From contig NZ_JACXIY010000012.1 in assembly GCF_014705655.1 (NCBI RefSeq), positions 124,001-188,000 on the forward strand: a stretch of 64,000 nt of DNA, read 5' to 3'. Source of the DNA: Paenibacillus arenilitoris. Lineage in GTDB: Bacteria; Bacillota; Bacilli; Paenibacillales; Paenibacillaceae. Positions 41,470 through 50,590 of this stretch are shown in pieces (positions within the stretch are counted from its first letter, which is position 1; each line of letters begins with the position of its first letter). The position numbers and the translations under genes were made by a program. Under the pieces are notes generated by a model. It had not been told where the DNA came from and did not search any database. It was given only the letters and a program-made list of their open reading frames with translations.

Positions 41470-41799
41470 TCACCCGATATAAACGACCGCGTCCCCGCGC
41501 CGGTAGGCGGTCGGCAATTCCCGCTCGAGCAGCTCCAGCCTGCGCAGCATATGCTCCCGCTCGTCGCCGCTCATTCGGGCGAGCACCCATTCTTTCAGCC
41601 GCGACAGCTCGTCGAGGACCGAGGGCACATCGTCCCGCTCCACGTCCGTGCCGCCTTGAAACAGAGCCGTCCACTGGAGGCCGAGCTCCTCGGCCGCAGG
41701 CTCCCAATATTTTTTGTAGAAGGCCTCCGTCGCGATCGGAAGCATGAACGACCTCTCGAAGTCGTCTTCGGGATCGAGGATAAAGGCGCTAATCGACAT
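41470..41799 (-). CDS. Candidate immunity protein for the PrsW-toxin fusion
   Basis: A 109-residue, soluble, acidic protein (starts MSISAFILDPEDDFERSFML; contains TEAFYKKYWEPAAEELGLQW and GTDVERDDVPSVLDELSRLK). I recognise no family. It starts one base after the stop of the toxin gene and has GGAGTGAAGTAAC upstream, so the two are translated together. Small acidic proteins directly after a toxin are the rule for cognate immunity proteins, and this is the basis for the call. Confidence 0.6.
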   Translation of the reverse strand: MSISAFILDPEDDFERSFMLPIATEAFYKKYWEPAAEELGLQWTALFQGGTDVERDDVPSVLDELSRLKEWVLARMSGDEREHMLRRLELLERELPTAYRRGDAVVYIG

Positions 41800-41800
41800 G

Positions 41801-44014
41801 TTACTTCACTCCAAATCTAATCGTAAATGTGTAATCCGGGAACTCCTGACGGAGCCGGTTCAAGCTGTTCTCCGCCGCGGCTCGCAGCTCCGGCGTGTCG
41901 CCGTCAAGCTGAAACTGGAAATGGCGGATTCCTTTGATTTGCTCCAAGGTCGGAATTTCCGAAGTGCCGTCCGGCGTCGTTCGCGTGCCGACCGCCTTCT
42001 CCAGCAGGTTGTTGATCCGCGTCTTCGTCTTCTGGTAAAGCTGCTTATCCGTAAATTGCTGCGGCGTCTGCTGCGGCTTGCCGGTTTTCGGATGAATGCG
42101 GTTCAAGCCTTCGGCCGACTTGGCTTCGTAGAAAATGCCGTTCTCGATGTCGACGCCGTCGAATTCCCCCAGCGCCCCGTTTCGGCTGTCGTACAGCTCG
42201 ACGCCTTTGTACTTCGCCTTGCTCCAGTGGACGTAATCGTCCGAGTCTCTCGGCGGGGCCTGCTCCTCGTCCGGATCCGGCTTATCTCCACGCTCATCCG
42301 GATCGGGCCTGTCACCGGGCCCATCCGCATCTGGCTTGCGCGGGACGTCCGGATCGGGCTTCCCGCCGGGCTTTAACAGCTTCTCCAGCTTATCCTTCAG
42401 CCAGTCTCCGGCTTTCCCCGCAAGACGCCCGAACGGCACGCGGCTGAGCGCAAGGCCTATCAAAGCCGCGATAGCGTTCTCCGGCGTAAGCAGCCGCTTC
42501 GGATCCCGGATGTTCTTCGCGATCTCGTGGCCGCTTGCGGGGATGCTCGCCGCGGTCAAGGCGATGCCGAGCGCCGGCCAGAAGCCGACGAACAGCAGGG
42601 AGAGGGCGAACGCGCCGAGCACGATCGCTCCCTTCTCCCAGCCGCTGAGGCGGTCCCACCAATCCTGGAGCGAGTCGAACATGCAGGAGAAGCAGGCGCC
42701 GCCGTCAGAAAGTGCGGGCGCCTGCCCGTACGCCGCGAGCCCCGCAAGCAGCCCGGCCCCGATCAGCAGCGCGGCAAGGCCCGCCGCCAGCTTGTAGTGA
42801 AGCCGCATCCGGCCGAGCAGCTCTTCCCGGACGGAGACGGCTTCGGCATTGCCATACAGCATCGAGAAGCCCGCTTCCCGGCGCTCCCTCGTCCAGGCTA
42901 TGACGCTGACGAACCGCTCCCTTCTCAGGAAGAAGGACGTCGCCATATGCAGCAGCTCCGAGAGCGGCTCGATAAGCCGCTCGCCCGCCATCGCCGGCAG
43001 CTTGCTCCTGACCCGATTAAGCGCCGCGTAATCCAGAATCAGCCCCAGCGCGAGCATGAGCAGGAACGCGTTTTTCGTCAAGTACCCGCTCCCGGTTAAT
43101 TCATGGATTCTCATGAACCAGTCCGGCAAATCGTTCTGTCCGTTATAGGCGGCATGGTCCAGGATCGACCAGGCAAGCAGCAGTGCGGGCAAGGCGTAGA
43201 CCGCGTTCGACATTCGCTTGCGGGCGCGCACGGCCATGCCGAGACCGAGGGCGACCATCGCCGTATGCACGGGATGGCTGACCGTCATGAGCGTCGGGAA
43301 GAAGCTCTCCTCGAACCGGCCGGGGAACAGCGTCCAGAAATCCCAATGGATCGTCTCGCCCCCGAGCATCGTCGTGCTGTAGCCGTACGTCCTTCCGATA
43401 ATGCCGGAGTTGAGCCATCTGCGGGTCAGCTCCTCCATCAGCTGGAAGCCGACGCCTGCTGCCGCCCCCGCCAACGTATAGTCGCCAAGGCTCATCGATG
43501 ACGCCCGGCGCGAGAACAACAAATAAAGCGCAAGGGGAAGGAGCTTCCAAACCTCCTCCACGATGGGGGTGACGACCGCGACCGACCATGTATCCGACGT
43601 CCTCCCGCCGAACAAGCCGTGCGCCGCCATAAGCGTCCAGGCCGTTACGGGGATGACGAGGAAGACGCCGAGCAGCATGAACGCGGCCGTCCGTTTCCAT
43701 GTTAACGTCTTGCTCCGGCACAGCAGCCAGAACTGGAGCATGACGTAGAACGACCAGAGATACTGCACCAGCATCGTTCGCGAATCGCGAAAGAAGATCA
43801 AGCCCGCGATGAACAGCAGCAGCGACAACCAGCACCAGATCGCGTAGACGGTTTTGAGCCACGGATGATGCTTCGGGATTTCCCTCACGAATCGGTAAAT
43901 CGCTTCCGCGTAGTCTCTGATCCCGCATCGGATCCGCCATATCGTATCCGTATCCATCCCTCCTTCGGCCGAAGCTTTCCGCGCGAAAGCCGGCAAATCC
44001 TCTTTCCAAATCAT
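41801..44014 (-). CDS. PrsW-like intramembrane protease fused to a C-terminal nuclease-like toxin domain
   Basis: A 737-residue protein. Residues 50-300 are several membrane helices with PrsW-type motifs: TPIVEEVWKLLPL (EExxK, Glu153-Glu154, Lys157), GVGFQLMEE (Glu194-195), HPVHTAMVALGLG (His247, His250) and ILDHAAYN (His287). More helices follow at about 400-500. A Pro/Asp-rich linker at about 555-598 (PDPDVPRKPDADGPGDRPDP) leads to a soluble domain. There, GEFDGVDIENGIFYEAK (Glu617, Asp619, Glu630, Lys632) looks like a PD-(D/E)XK nuclease core. The ribosome binding site at ATG 44014 is weak; an ATG at residue 20 lies too close to AAGGAGG. A small gene follows by one base. Confidence 0.7.
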   Translation of the reverse strand: MIWKEDLPAFARKASAEGGMDTDTIWRIRCGIRDYAEAIYRFVREIPKHHPWLKTVYAIWCWLSLLLFIAGLIFFRDSRTMLVQYLWSFYVMLQFWLLCRSKTLTWKRTAAFMLLGVFLVIPVTAWTLMAAHGLFGGRTSDTWSVAVVTPIVEEVWKLLPLALYLLFSRRASSMSLGDYTLAGAAAGVGFQLMEELTRRWLNSGIIGRTYGYSTTMLGGETIHWDFWTLFPGRFEESFFPTLMTVSHPVHTAMVALGLGMAVRARKRMSNAVYALPALLLAWSILDHAAYNGQNDLPDWFMRIHELTGSGYLTKNAFLLMLALGLILDYAALNRVRSKLPAMAGERLIEPLSELLHMATSFFLRRERFVSVIAWTRERREAGFSMLYGNAEAVSVREELLGRMRLHYKLAAGLAALLIGAGLLAGLAAYGQAPALSDGGACFSCMFDSLQDWWDRLSGWEKGAIVLGAFALSLLFVGFWPALGIALTAASIPASGHEIAKNIRDPKRLLTPENAIAALIGLALSRVPFGRLAGKAGDWLKDKLEKLLKPGGKPDPDVPRKPDADGPGDRPDPDERGDKPDPDEEQAPPRDSDDYVHWSKAKYKGVELYDSRNGALGEFDGVDIENGIFYEAKSAEGLNRIHPKTGKPQQTPQQFTDKQLYQKTKTRINNLLEKAVGTRTTPDGTSEIPTLEQIKGIRHFQFQLDGDTPELRAAAENSLNRLRQEFPDYTFTIRFGVK

Positions 44015-44206
44015 ACTCGATAAACCGGCCGGTGAATCATGAAACAGGGGATTTGGTAAAAAATTGGTCTATTTTCCCATACCGCTCGTACCACTAGCGG
44101 AGAAAATACGGCCCCCTTTAGACCAGCCGGCCATGCCCCGTCCATGACTGTCCGTACCGGCTAAAACGGCGTTAAGCGAATGGGCGGACTGCATGAACGA
44201 AATAAA

Positions 44207-44236
44207 TAAAACCGGCACAAGCGATGCGCCGGTTTT
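44207..44236 (-). terminator. Terminator of the cytochrome P450 gene
   Basis: On the minus strand AAACCGGC/GCCGGTTT arms are followed by TATTTATTT, beginning ten bases after the P450 stop. Confidence 0.75.
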
Positions 44237-44245
44237 TCAATCCAA

Positions 44246-45442
44246 CTAGGAAATGGTCACGGGAAACGACTTCACGCCGAACACGAACGGACTTTGAATC
44301 GGCTGAAGCTCTTCCTCCCCGCTGCGGGCGATATGCCCGAACCTTTCGAGGAGCAGGTTAAGCGCAATTTTCGCTTCCAAACGGGCAAGCGGCGCGCCGA
44401 GGCAAAAGTGGATCCCGAAGCCGAAGCTTAGGTGGGGGTTCGGTTTCCGATCCGGGACAAACGTATTCGGGTCCTCGAATTTCGCTCCGTCGCGGTTGGC
44501 CGAAGCGACCCAGTTCACCACCTGCGAGCCTGCTTTGATCAACTGACCGCCAAGCTCCACGTCGCTCGTTGTAACCCGGCCGATGGCCTGAATGGGCGGG
44601 TAATAGCGTAATACTTCTTCGACGGCCGCGGGCATGAGATCGGGCTGCCGCCTCAGCATTTCCTGCATTTCCGGATGCTCGGTCATATAACGGACGGCGT
44701 TGGTTATGAGATTGGTCGTCGTTTCATTGCCTGCCACAAGCAGCAGGATGCAGAAGCTGAGCACCTCCTGATCGGTCAGCTTCTGACCATCGATCTCCGC
44801 ATCGAGCAGCAGCGAGATAAGATCCTCTTCCCGCTTGCCGCGACGTTTCCCGAGAATGCCCGTGAAGTAACCGCCGAGCTTGCGCATCGCTTCATGGCGC
44901 TCGGCCATAACGGCTCGTAACGCTTCTTCCGTATTCATCTGCGGCCCGGTAACAAGTACGTCCGACCATTCCTTGAACAGTTTTCTATCCCGTGCAGGTA
45001 CGCCAAGCAGCTCGGCGATGACGATGACGGGCAGCGGACCGGAGAAATCGTGCACGGTATCCATGCCGCCTCGGGCTGCCGCCTCGTCCAGGAGTTCATT
45101 CGCAATATCCGCGATGCGCGGTTCAAGCGCGGCAATCGCTTTGGGCGTAAAGGCTTGGTTGACCAGGCCGCGCATCTGCGAATGTCTGGGCGGATCCATG
45201 ATCAGCAAGTTCTCCATATCGGAGATCGGTCTTTTTGATGAGAAAAGCGCGGGGTTTTTAAGGATATAGTGCACATCTTCGTAACGGAAAACGTCCCAGC
45301 AGTTCCTTCTTTCATCGTATCGGACGGGCGTGCTTTCCCGGAGCCTGTCGAAGACCTCGAACGGATTGACGGCCGTCCCCGGCGAATCGATCTCTTGCAT
45401 AGGAATAATGGTGGAATAAGGCTTGTTCTCGCTCTGCTTCAT
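44246..45442 (-). CDS. Cytochrome P450
   Basis: A 398-residue soluble bacterial P450. The I-helix oxygen-activation motif is LLVAGNETTTNLI, the K-helix ExxR is in EEVLRYYPP, and the heme-binding loop is FGFGIHFCLGAPLARLEAKI with the axial cysteine. The length and the AGxET/FGxGxHxCxG motifs fit CYP107/CYP109-like families that hydroxylate fatty acids, terpenes or polyketides. No ferredoxin or biosynthetic genes are adjacent, so the substrate is unknown. Its neighbours on both sides are accessory genes. Confidence 0.92.
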   Translation of the reverse strand: MKQSENKPYSTIIPMQEIDSPGTAVNPFEVFDRLRESTPVRYDERRNCWDVFRYEDVHYILKNPALFSSKRPISDMENLLIMDPPRHSQMRGLVNQAFTPKAIAALEPRIADIANELLDEAAARGGMDTVHDFSGPLPVIVIAELLGVPARDRKLFKEWSDVLVTGPQMNTEEALRAVMAERHEAMRKLGGYFTGILGKRRGKREEDLISLLLDAEIDGQKLTDQEVLSFCILLLVAGNETTTNLITNAVRYMTEHPEMQEMLRRQPDLMPAAVEEVLRYYPPIQAIGRVTTSDVELGGQLIKAGSQVVNWVASANRDGAKFEDPNTFVPDRKPNPHLSFGFGIHFCLGAPLARLEAKIALNLLLERFGHIARSGEEELQPIQSPFVFGVKSFPVTIS

Positions 45443-45655
45443 GATTTCTCTCCTCTCCCGAAAGAACGAAACGATAGAATCGCGACCAAGGAAAAACGCT
45501 GGTCATATGTTCATCATAAAGGGCCCCATAAGGAAGGCGCAAACGCTGCATGGAAAAATGAATCCATGCTCCCACGCTGGGCATTCCGAATCATGGGGCT
45601 TGCCGCAACCTTCCCACCTTTAACCATGTCTAAGATAAAAAGGAGGGAAAAGAGG

Positions 45656-46003
45656 ATGTACAAGACTTTATTTATTTCCATTGTTATAGTCTTTATTTTA
45701 TGTGCTTGCGGAAGCAAAGCAGAGACGAAGGAACCGTTTGCGGAAGTGACGTTAAACGACGTGTTGACCGTCCTTAATGAAGCGGGTATTCCATATGTCG
45801 AAAGGGCTGAAACCCGAAATGCATACGATTTTCAAAGAGATAACGCGGAGCGGCATTTTTATCAACTCGAACCAGGAAACTTGACAATATACGTTTTCCC
45901 GAACGCCGCGCAGAGGAGAGAAGTACAACGCGACCCATTTCCTACCGCCGGTGCTGTCCCCATGTGGACGGGAACTATTGGGACAGTAAAATCGATTATT
46001 TAA
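45656..46003 (+). CDS. Short lipoprotein, probably 3'-truncated
   Basis: A 115-residue protein with a lipoprotein signal peptide (MYKTLFISIVIVFILCACGS, lipobox LCAC). The body (FAEVTLNDVLTVLNEAGIPY, then LTIYVFPNAAQRREVQRDPF) resembles small Bacillota lipoproteins of unknown function. From about residue 100 the sequence is encoded by the alternative frame of a methyltransferase fragment, so the natural C-terminus appears lost in a deletion. AAGGAGGG and GAGG precede the ATG. Confidence 0.6.
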   Translation: MYKTLFISIVIVFILCACGSKAETKEPFAEVTLNDVLTVLNEAGIPYVERAETRNAYDFQRDNAERHFYQLEPGNLTIYVFPNAAQRREVQRDPFPTAGAVPMWTGTIGTVKSII

Positions 46004-46287
46004 GCAAGACCAGATGGCTGTATTATAATGATGATTATTTAGATTTTCTTGTTAAAAGAGTCTGGGGAATAATATCCCCCGTTCGAATCATCGATTTTGG
46101 TTGCGGCTACGGATATTTAGGCACCAAGCTCATGCCGTTGCTCCCTGAAGGATCCACGTACACAGGTGTAGATGCAGGCGCCAAATTAATTGGTCATGCA
46201 AAGGAGATATTTCAAAACGCTCCCTTTAAAACAGAGGCAGGATTATTTGCTTTGAACCTCACTGGATCTCAGGCATGGCAGGAATAA
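45964..46287 (+). pseudogene. Truncated SAM-dependent methyltransferase
   Basis: The frame encodes NYWDSKIDYLSKTRWLYYND, RIIDFGCGYGYLGTKLMPLL and STYTGVDAGAKLIGHAKEIF: the N-terminal third of a class I methyltransferase with SAM motif I (DFGCGYGYLG) and an acidic post-I strand (GVD). It stops after GLFALNLTGSQAWQE, far short of the usual 240-270 residues. Its 5' end overlaps the preceding lipoprotein frame by 40 bases. This looks like two damaged genes joined by a deletion. Confidence 0.65.
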
Positions 46288-46344
46288 AGCAAATCGAGTG
46301 CAGAGTCAGCGATAAGGTGAAAATCGGGAGCGAGGAGATAGCAT

Positions 46345-46881
46345 ATGACACTGCAAAATTCCGACAATCAAACTGAGTCCCAATTGAAGGTGCTAGGTGA
46401 GATCAGTACAATATGTTCCCTACTTAGACAAAATTTTTGGTTGCGTGGAGGATGGGCAATAGACTTCCTGCTTGGAAAAGTTACTCGTCCGCATGAGGAT
46501 ATCGACTTCGTTACATGGATACAACACCGAGAACAGTTAGAGCAGGCATTTGAGGAAGCTGGTTATGAGCGGACACCCATAAAAGACCAGTTTCGTGATA
46601 GGCAGTCCGATTTCTGTAAGGATAACGTTGAAGTCACGATTGGCTATATAACCAGAGCTAATGATGGAAGTCTCATTATGAATGGTTTACCCGTATGGGT
46701 ATGGAGGGCCGATTCCTTGCTGCCACAAAGTTATATGTTGAACGGAATATCAGCTCGTGTATTAAACCCAAGACAACTGCTCGAAGAAAAAGAGGTCTAT
46801 GAGCAAATTGGTCGGACACCTCGGCCAAAGGACATAGAGAGCAAAAAGATATTGCATGGCATTATAGAGCGATTTATTTAA
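46345..46881 (+). CDS. Aminoglycoside/lincosamide nucleotidyltransferase-like protein
   Basis: A 178-residue protein with the signature NFWLRGGWAIDFLLGKVTRP then HEDIDFVTW (residues 30-58), the GG...DxD active site of the ANT(2'')/LinA-like nucleotidyltransferase group. The later EVTIGYITR supplies the third acidic strand, and ARVLNPRQLLEEKEVYEQ and RPKDIESKKIL match the family tail. The family adenylylates aminoglycosides or lincosamides, but most members are untested. GGAGCGAGGAG lies upstream of the ATG. Confidence 0.8.
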   Translation: MTLQNSDNQTESQLKVLGEISTICSLLRQNFWLRGGWAIDFLLGKVTRPHEDIDFVTWIQHREQLEQAFEEAGYERTPIKDQFRDRQSDFCKDNVEVTIGYITRANDGSLIMNGLPVWVWRADSLLPQSYMLNGISARVLNPRQLLEEKEVYEQIGRTPRPKDIESKKILHGIIERFI

Positions 46882-47029
46882 CGTTGAGATGATAGCAGAT
46901 TCGTATGCAACAACGAAAGACTTGCTCAACCTTAGACCATTCAAGCATTCAGTAACAAGTCTAAGTGTAAGGATGTCAACTGTACGGGAATACTTCCAAT
47001 ATTCCCCTTTCGAAATGAGGAGCGTCTTA

Positions 47030-47476
47030 ATGAAGATATTTATGCTGAGAGTGTTATGGACTGTATCTATAGCTTATGTATTATTTTTGCTGTTTTTTGT
47101 CCTTGTCAAGGTGCCAATAAGTAAGTACCTGGTCGAAAAAGAACTGACCACCTATTTGAATCAGGTTATTGAGCGAGATCCGAAGGTCGCTTCAGCATTT
47201 TATCTGAGTCATACCGAACTGGAAACGATCAAGCAAAATGTTACGCAAGACGGTTTCAAGCTATTGTCCTTTAAGGATGTAGAGGGGGACTACGACGATG
47301 GATGCGTATGCACAGGACATGTCGATTTGATTTTTGATAATGCCGGAGAATCGCTAGCCGTTGAAGCTGTTTTTACTACTGGATCTCCAAGACAAGTTTG
47401 TGCTATTAGACCAGGTAAGGAACCAGTTCCAGTGTTGTCGAAGTGGAATGAGTTCGCATGCGGGGGAGATTTCTAA
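47030..47476 (+). CDS. Single-pass membrane protein of unknown function
   Basis: A 148-residue protein with one N-terminal helix (LRVLWTVSIAYVLFLLFFVL, residues 7-26) and an external or periplasm-side domain with three cysteines (GCVCTGHVD; QVCAIRPG). ATG 47030 follows AGGAGC; the open frame before it (to 46889) has no start signals. No family recognised. It is AT-rich like the next gene, 27 bases downstream, and the two may be cotranscribed. Confidence 0.6.
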   Translation: MKIFMLRVLWTVSIAYVLFLLFFVLVKVPISKYLVEKELTTYLNQVIERDPKVASAFYLSHTELETIKQNVTQDGFKLLSFKDVEGDYDDGCVCTGHVDLIFDNAGESLAVEAVFTTGSPRQVCAIRPGKEPVPVLSKWNEFACGGDF

Positions 47477-47503
47477 CAAGAGTTTTAAAGATAAGGGGTT
47501 AAC

Positions 47504-48031
47504 ATGAAGAAATCATTTCTGATTATGTTGATTTTCACCTTAAGTTCTATGTTAACAGGATGTAATTTCATAGAAGAACAGAAAGCAGAAGACATTATCA
47601 AAGATTATTATCAAGCTATTAGAAGTGAAGATTATGAAAAAGCGTTTAAACAGTTGCAACTATACGATTATGATGCAAGGACTGGAGATGGTCATTATAC
47701 AGAAGGAACTACATTATCTAATGAAGAAGCTAAGGCGTTCTACTTAAAGAAAATATATGTCTTGAAGGAACAAAATTATAAATTAAAGGGTTTTGAAATT
47801 ATAGAAGTTGAGTATGAAGACGGGCACTCATTTTGGCATCATATCAAACTTGAAGTAGAGCAGAATGGTCATAAATTCGAATGGATTGAAGTCGCCGATA
47901 TTTATGAGGGGAAATTGATAATCGGCGAAAAAGATGACCCCTTTGCGATGTATAGAGATGGGAAAATGAATTTTGAAATTGAATCTTTAAAGGAAAACGA
48001 AAATACAGGGAGCCGTTTATCGCCATGGTAG
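47504..48031 (+). CDS. Lipoprotein of unknown function
   Basis: A 175-residue protein with a clear signal peptide and lipobox (SSMLTGCNF, Cys20). The mature part begins QKAEDIIKDYYQAIRSEDYE, then KAFKQLQLYDYD, a pattern seen in NTF2-like/DUF4878-type secreted domains. It is low in GC and has GATAAGGGG upstream of the ATG. Its role is unknown; it probably sits on the outer face of the membrane. Confidence 0.7.
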   Translation: MKKSFLIMLIFTLSSMLTGCNFIEEQKAEDIIKDYYQAIRSEDYEKAFKQLQLYDYDARTGDGHYTEGTTLSNEEAKAFYLKKIYVLKEQNYKLKGFEIIEVEYEDGHSFWHHIKLEVEQNGHKFEWIEVADIYEGKLIIGEKDDPFAMYRDGKMNFEIESLKENENTGSRLSPW

Positions 48032-48191
48032 CTGCTCCTAATGGCATTAAGCTATCTGGCAGGTTTGATAATTTTTAAGCACACTCTACATTCGAGCATT
48101 TCCCCATCATCGCCGGTTTGATGCTTGGCATCGTAACACATCCGTTTCGCCTACAATATGATGGGTTTAGATCAACTAAAGAGGTGAGCCG

Positions 48192-48635
48192 ATGGCCGTC
48201 GTAAAAGCCAGAAGCAGGGATATTGACATGTTGGCGAGGCTGCTCCGAGCCGAAGCCGTAGGCGAAGGCGAAATGGGGATGCTCCTTGTCGGAAACGTCG
48301 GGATTAATCGAGTAAGAGCGAATTGCTCCGATTTTAAAGGACTTTGGACCATTCCGCAAATGATCAACCAGCCGCATGCGTTTGAAGCGCTGCTGCATGG
48401 CATGTACTACGAAAAGGCGAGAGATAGAGAGCGGCGTCTGGCGCAGCGGGTCGTGAACGGGGAGCGGTATTGGCCGGCGAAATACGCCCTCTGGTATTTC
48501 CGTCCCGGGACGGCCGAAGCTCCCGAGCCATGTCCGCCGACCTGGTACGATCAGCCGCATGTTGGACGATACAAGCTTCACTGTTTTTATGAGCCGACCG
48601 CGGAAGAATGCGAAAATGTATACAATATTTTTTAA
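48192..48635 (+). CDS. SleB/CwlJ-type cell-wall hydrolase
   Basis: A 147-residue Hydrolase_2 protein without signal peptide. RDIDMLARLLRAEAVGEGEM includes the catalytic glutamate of the SleB/CwlJ fold, and YWPAKYALWYFRP and PTWYDQPHVGRYKLHCFYEP are the family's second half. The lack of a signal peptide and short length fit CwlJ, a spore-coat lytic enzyme that degrades cortex at germination. GAGGTGAG precedes the ATG. No GerQ partner is adjacent. Confidence 0.85.
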   Translation: MAVVKARSRDIDMLARLLRAEAVGEGEMGMLLVGNVGINRVRANCSDFKGLWTIPQMINQPHAFEALLHGMYYEKARDRERRLAQRVVNGERYWPAKYALWYFRPGTAEAPEPCPPTWYDQPHVGRYKLHCFYEPTAEECENVYNIF

Positions 48636-48670
48636 CTTTAGGACGAAATCAGCCGAGAATCCCATTGGCA

Positions 48671-48702
48671 GCAACCGCTCTGAACGAGCGGTTGCTTTTT
48701 TT
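48671..48702 (+). terminator. Terminator after the cell-wall hydrolase
   Basis: GCAACCGCTC/GAGCGGTTGC stem with five-base loop and seven T residues. Confidence 0.88.
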
Positions 48703-48712
48703 CGCAATCGTA

Positions 48713-49903
48713 TTATCCATTGAGTTTTTGCCGCTCTTGTACTGCGCGAGGTTTCAAAACAGAAGCGAGGATCATGATGCTGCTTACAGAGCCGATCCAT
48801 GTGAGCGAGGATAAGGCATGATTCCAACTCAATCCTTTACCGAAGAAGAACAGCTCTCGAAGACCTTCTACCATGAAACGCATTGGCAGCCAAGGGTATA
48901 CCCCGTTTTGGTAGAACGGGGACATCATTTCGGGAGCAAGAGCCAGTAATGGTGCGCCAAAGAAAAGGAGTAAGGCAAATATGGCGATTCCTTTGATGCC
49001 CAACCAGGACATAACTGCCGATATCATCAGGAAAAAGCTGAAAAACGCAATCGTTAAGAATAACGCGGTATCCGCAAAACGGGGGATTTCCAGTCCGGCC
49101 ATACTCTCGGCGAGCCAGGTTAATCCAAATCCAACGACTATTGCAACAATAGCCCCCATGACGATCTGCATGAACTTTGCGGGGAGGTTTTCAGTTCGTG
49201 CTTTAACCATAGTCTTATTGACCGCTATAAAAAGGACCGCAGAGCTTGCCATACATGCCATCCAAAGCGGCTGGAATAAGGAAACGGGGGAATTGCCGTT
49301 TGCGCTTTTCGATCCGATCTCATTTACGGTGGTAACCTTCCTGGCAACGGGGGCTGCCAAACGGGAGGCTTGCTCAACGGTGAGCGTCGCATCTTTGCTT
49401 TTAAAGGCTTCAAGGAGCTGGTCACGAACCTTGTTGTTCATGGTATCGACGACTCCGTTTATGATTTGACCTGCCAATGTGGATGCCGCCGTATTCATGC
49501 CTTGATTAATGAAGATTTCGACTTGATGCGAGACGGGCGTTGCCGTGCCCAAAGAAGCTTGCTTTACGCTAAATTCCTTCGGAATGACAAGAGCCGCGTA
49601 ATACTCTTGATTATTTAATGCCTCTTGCAGTTCTTCAACGCTCTTTACTTCCACCCATTTTACAGCGGGATCCTCGCCAGATGTTGTTGCCGATGTTTTT
49701 TGCATCATGTCAACCACGGTTTGCCCCATATTCATCATTGGATGATTTGGAATTTCTACTCCTTCGTCTTCGTTAACGATTGCAATGGGCAAATTTCTAG
49801 GCTGGACCTGAACGGATGGGATAAGCGTAAGCGTGAAAATGAATAGAATGACGAAAGCGATAATAGGCGACAACATAACCAGTCTGTTTTTGAAAATTTC
49901 CAA
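48713..49903 (-). CDS. YhgE/Pip-like (DUF3533/ABC-2 type) membrane protein
   Basis: A 396-residue membrane protein with one N-terminal helix (residues 10-30), a large extracellular domain at about 35-205 (NLPIAIVNEDEGVEIPNHPM near its start) and five or six C-terminal helices. This is the layout of YhgE/Pip and ABC-2-type permeases. Such proteins are linked to ESX/type VII-associated export or to drug efflux; no ATPase is adjacent. It follows a TetR gene by 26 bases and is likely repressed by it. Confidence 0.78.
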   Translation of the reverse strand: MEIFKNRLVMLSPIIAFVILFIFTLTLIPSVQVQPRNLPIAIVNEDEGVEIPNHPMMNMGQTVVDMMQKTSATTSGEDPAVKWVEVKSVEELQEALNNQEYYAALVIPKEFSVKQASLGTATPVSHQVEIFINQGMNTAASTLAGQIINGVVDTMNNKVRDQLLEAFKSKDATLTVEQASRLAAPVARKVTTVNEIGSKSANGNSPVSLFQPLWMACMASSAVLFIAVNKTMVKARTENLPAKFMQIVMGAIVAIVVGFGLTWLAESMAGLEIPRFADTALFLTIAFFSFFLMISAVMSWLGIKGIAIFALLLFFGAPLLALAPEMMSPFYQNGVYPWLPMRFMVEGLRELFFFGKGLSWNHALSSLTWIGSVSSIMILASVLKPRAVQERQKLNG

Positions 49904-49929
49904 CGGTCAGCACCTCATTTCAATGGATT

Positions 49930-50562
49930 TTATTTTCGAATGCCATCCATAACAAAACGGATGGCATCTTCGATTTCACGATCGTCAATGGAACGCAAGT
50001 TTAACAATACAAAGCGGGAAACAAAGAATCCCCCTACGAATGTGAAAAGCATTTTCAAGATGGTATCCGCCGGGATATCGATGAATTCGCCCCGTTCTCT
50101 AAAAAATGCTATGACTTTGGACAAACGTGAGGTAACGATTTCCGAAAGATAAGGAAGGAGCTCGTTTTTTAATTCCTCTTTATATACGATTTCTTTGATG
50201 ACGACTTGAAAAATTTCTCTATTTTCCGAGATGAACTCCACGCGGTTTTTTAGAAATCCCCTTAAAAAGTCTTCGAAAGTGACCGCTTTGCTCATGACGG
50301 TATGAAGCACTTCATCGGCCATAGCAGGAAACAGTTCCTTTAAGCAAGGGATAATAAGCGACAGAAGCAACTTGTCTTTCGTCCCGTATTGCTTGAAGAT
50401 ACTTGCTTCTGAAACCTCGGCAGCTTTGGCGATTTCGGCGGTCGAAGTATTGGAATAGCCTTTTTCGGCAAACAGCCGAATAGCCGACTCGATAATCCGT
50501 TCCTGCTTTGCGGTCAGCTTTTCGGGCAAGTGCATTTCATTAAATAGATTGTTTTTGGTCAA
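49930..50562 (-). CDS. TetR-family repressor
   Basis: A 210-residue TetR regulator. The N-terminal HTH (AIRLFAEKGYSNTSTAEIAK, then AAEVSEASIFKQYGTKDKLL) covers residues 25-65; the C-terminal ligand domain resembles the AcrR/QacR-like group. Two identical inverted sites lie 29-107 bases upstream. The downstream YhgE-like gene is its probable target. Confidence 0.88.
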   Translation of the reverse strand: MTKNNLFNEMHLPEKLTAKQERIIESAIRLFAEKGYSNTSTAEIAKAAEVSEASIFKQYGTKDKLLLSLIIPCLKELFPAMADEVLHTVMSKAVTFEDFLRGFLKNRVEFISENREIFQVVIKEIVYKEELKNELLPYLSEIVTSRLSKVIAFFRERGEFIDIPADTILKMLFTFVGGFFVSRFVLLNLRSIDDREIEDAIRFVMDGIRK

Positions 50563-50590
50563 TGGGGTAACCTCTCTTCCGATTCACAAA

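Noticed and set aside
45514..45717. A 67-codon minus-strand frame upstream of the lipoprotein
   Set aside because: It overlaps the lipoprotein signal peptide on the other strand and matches nothing known.
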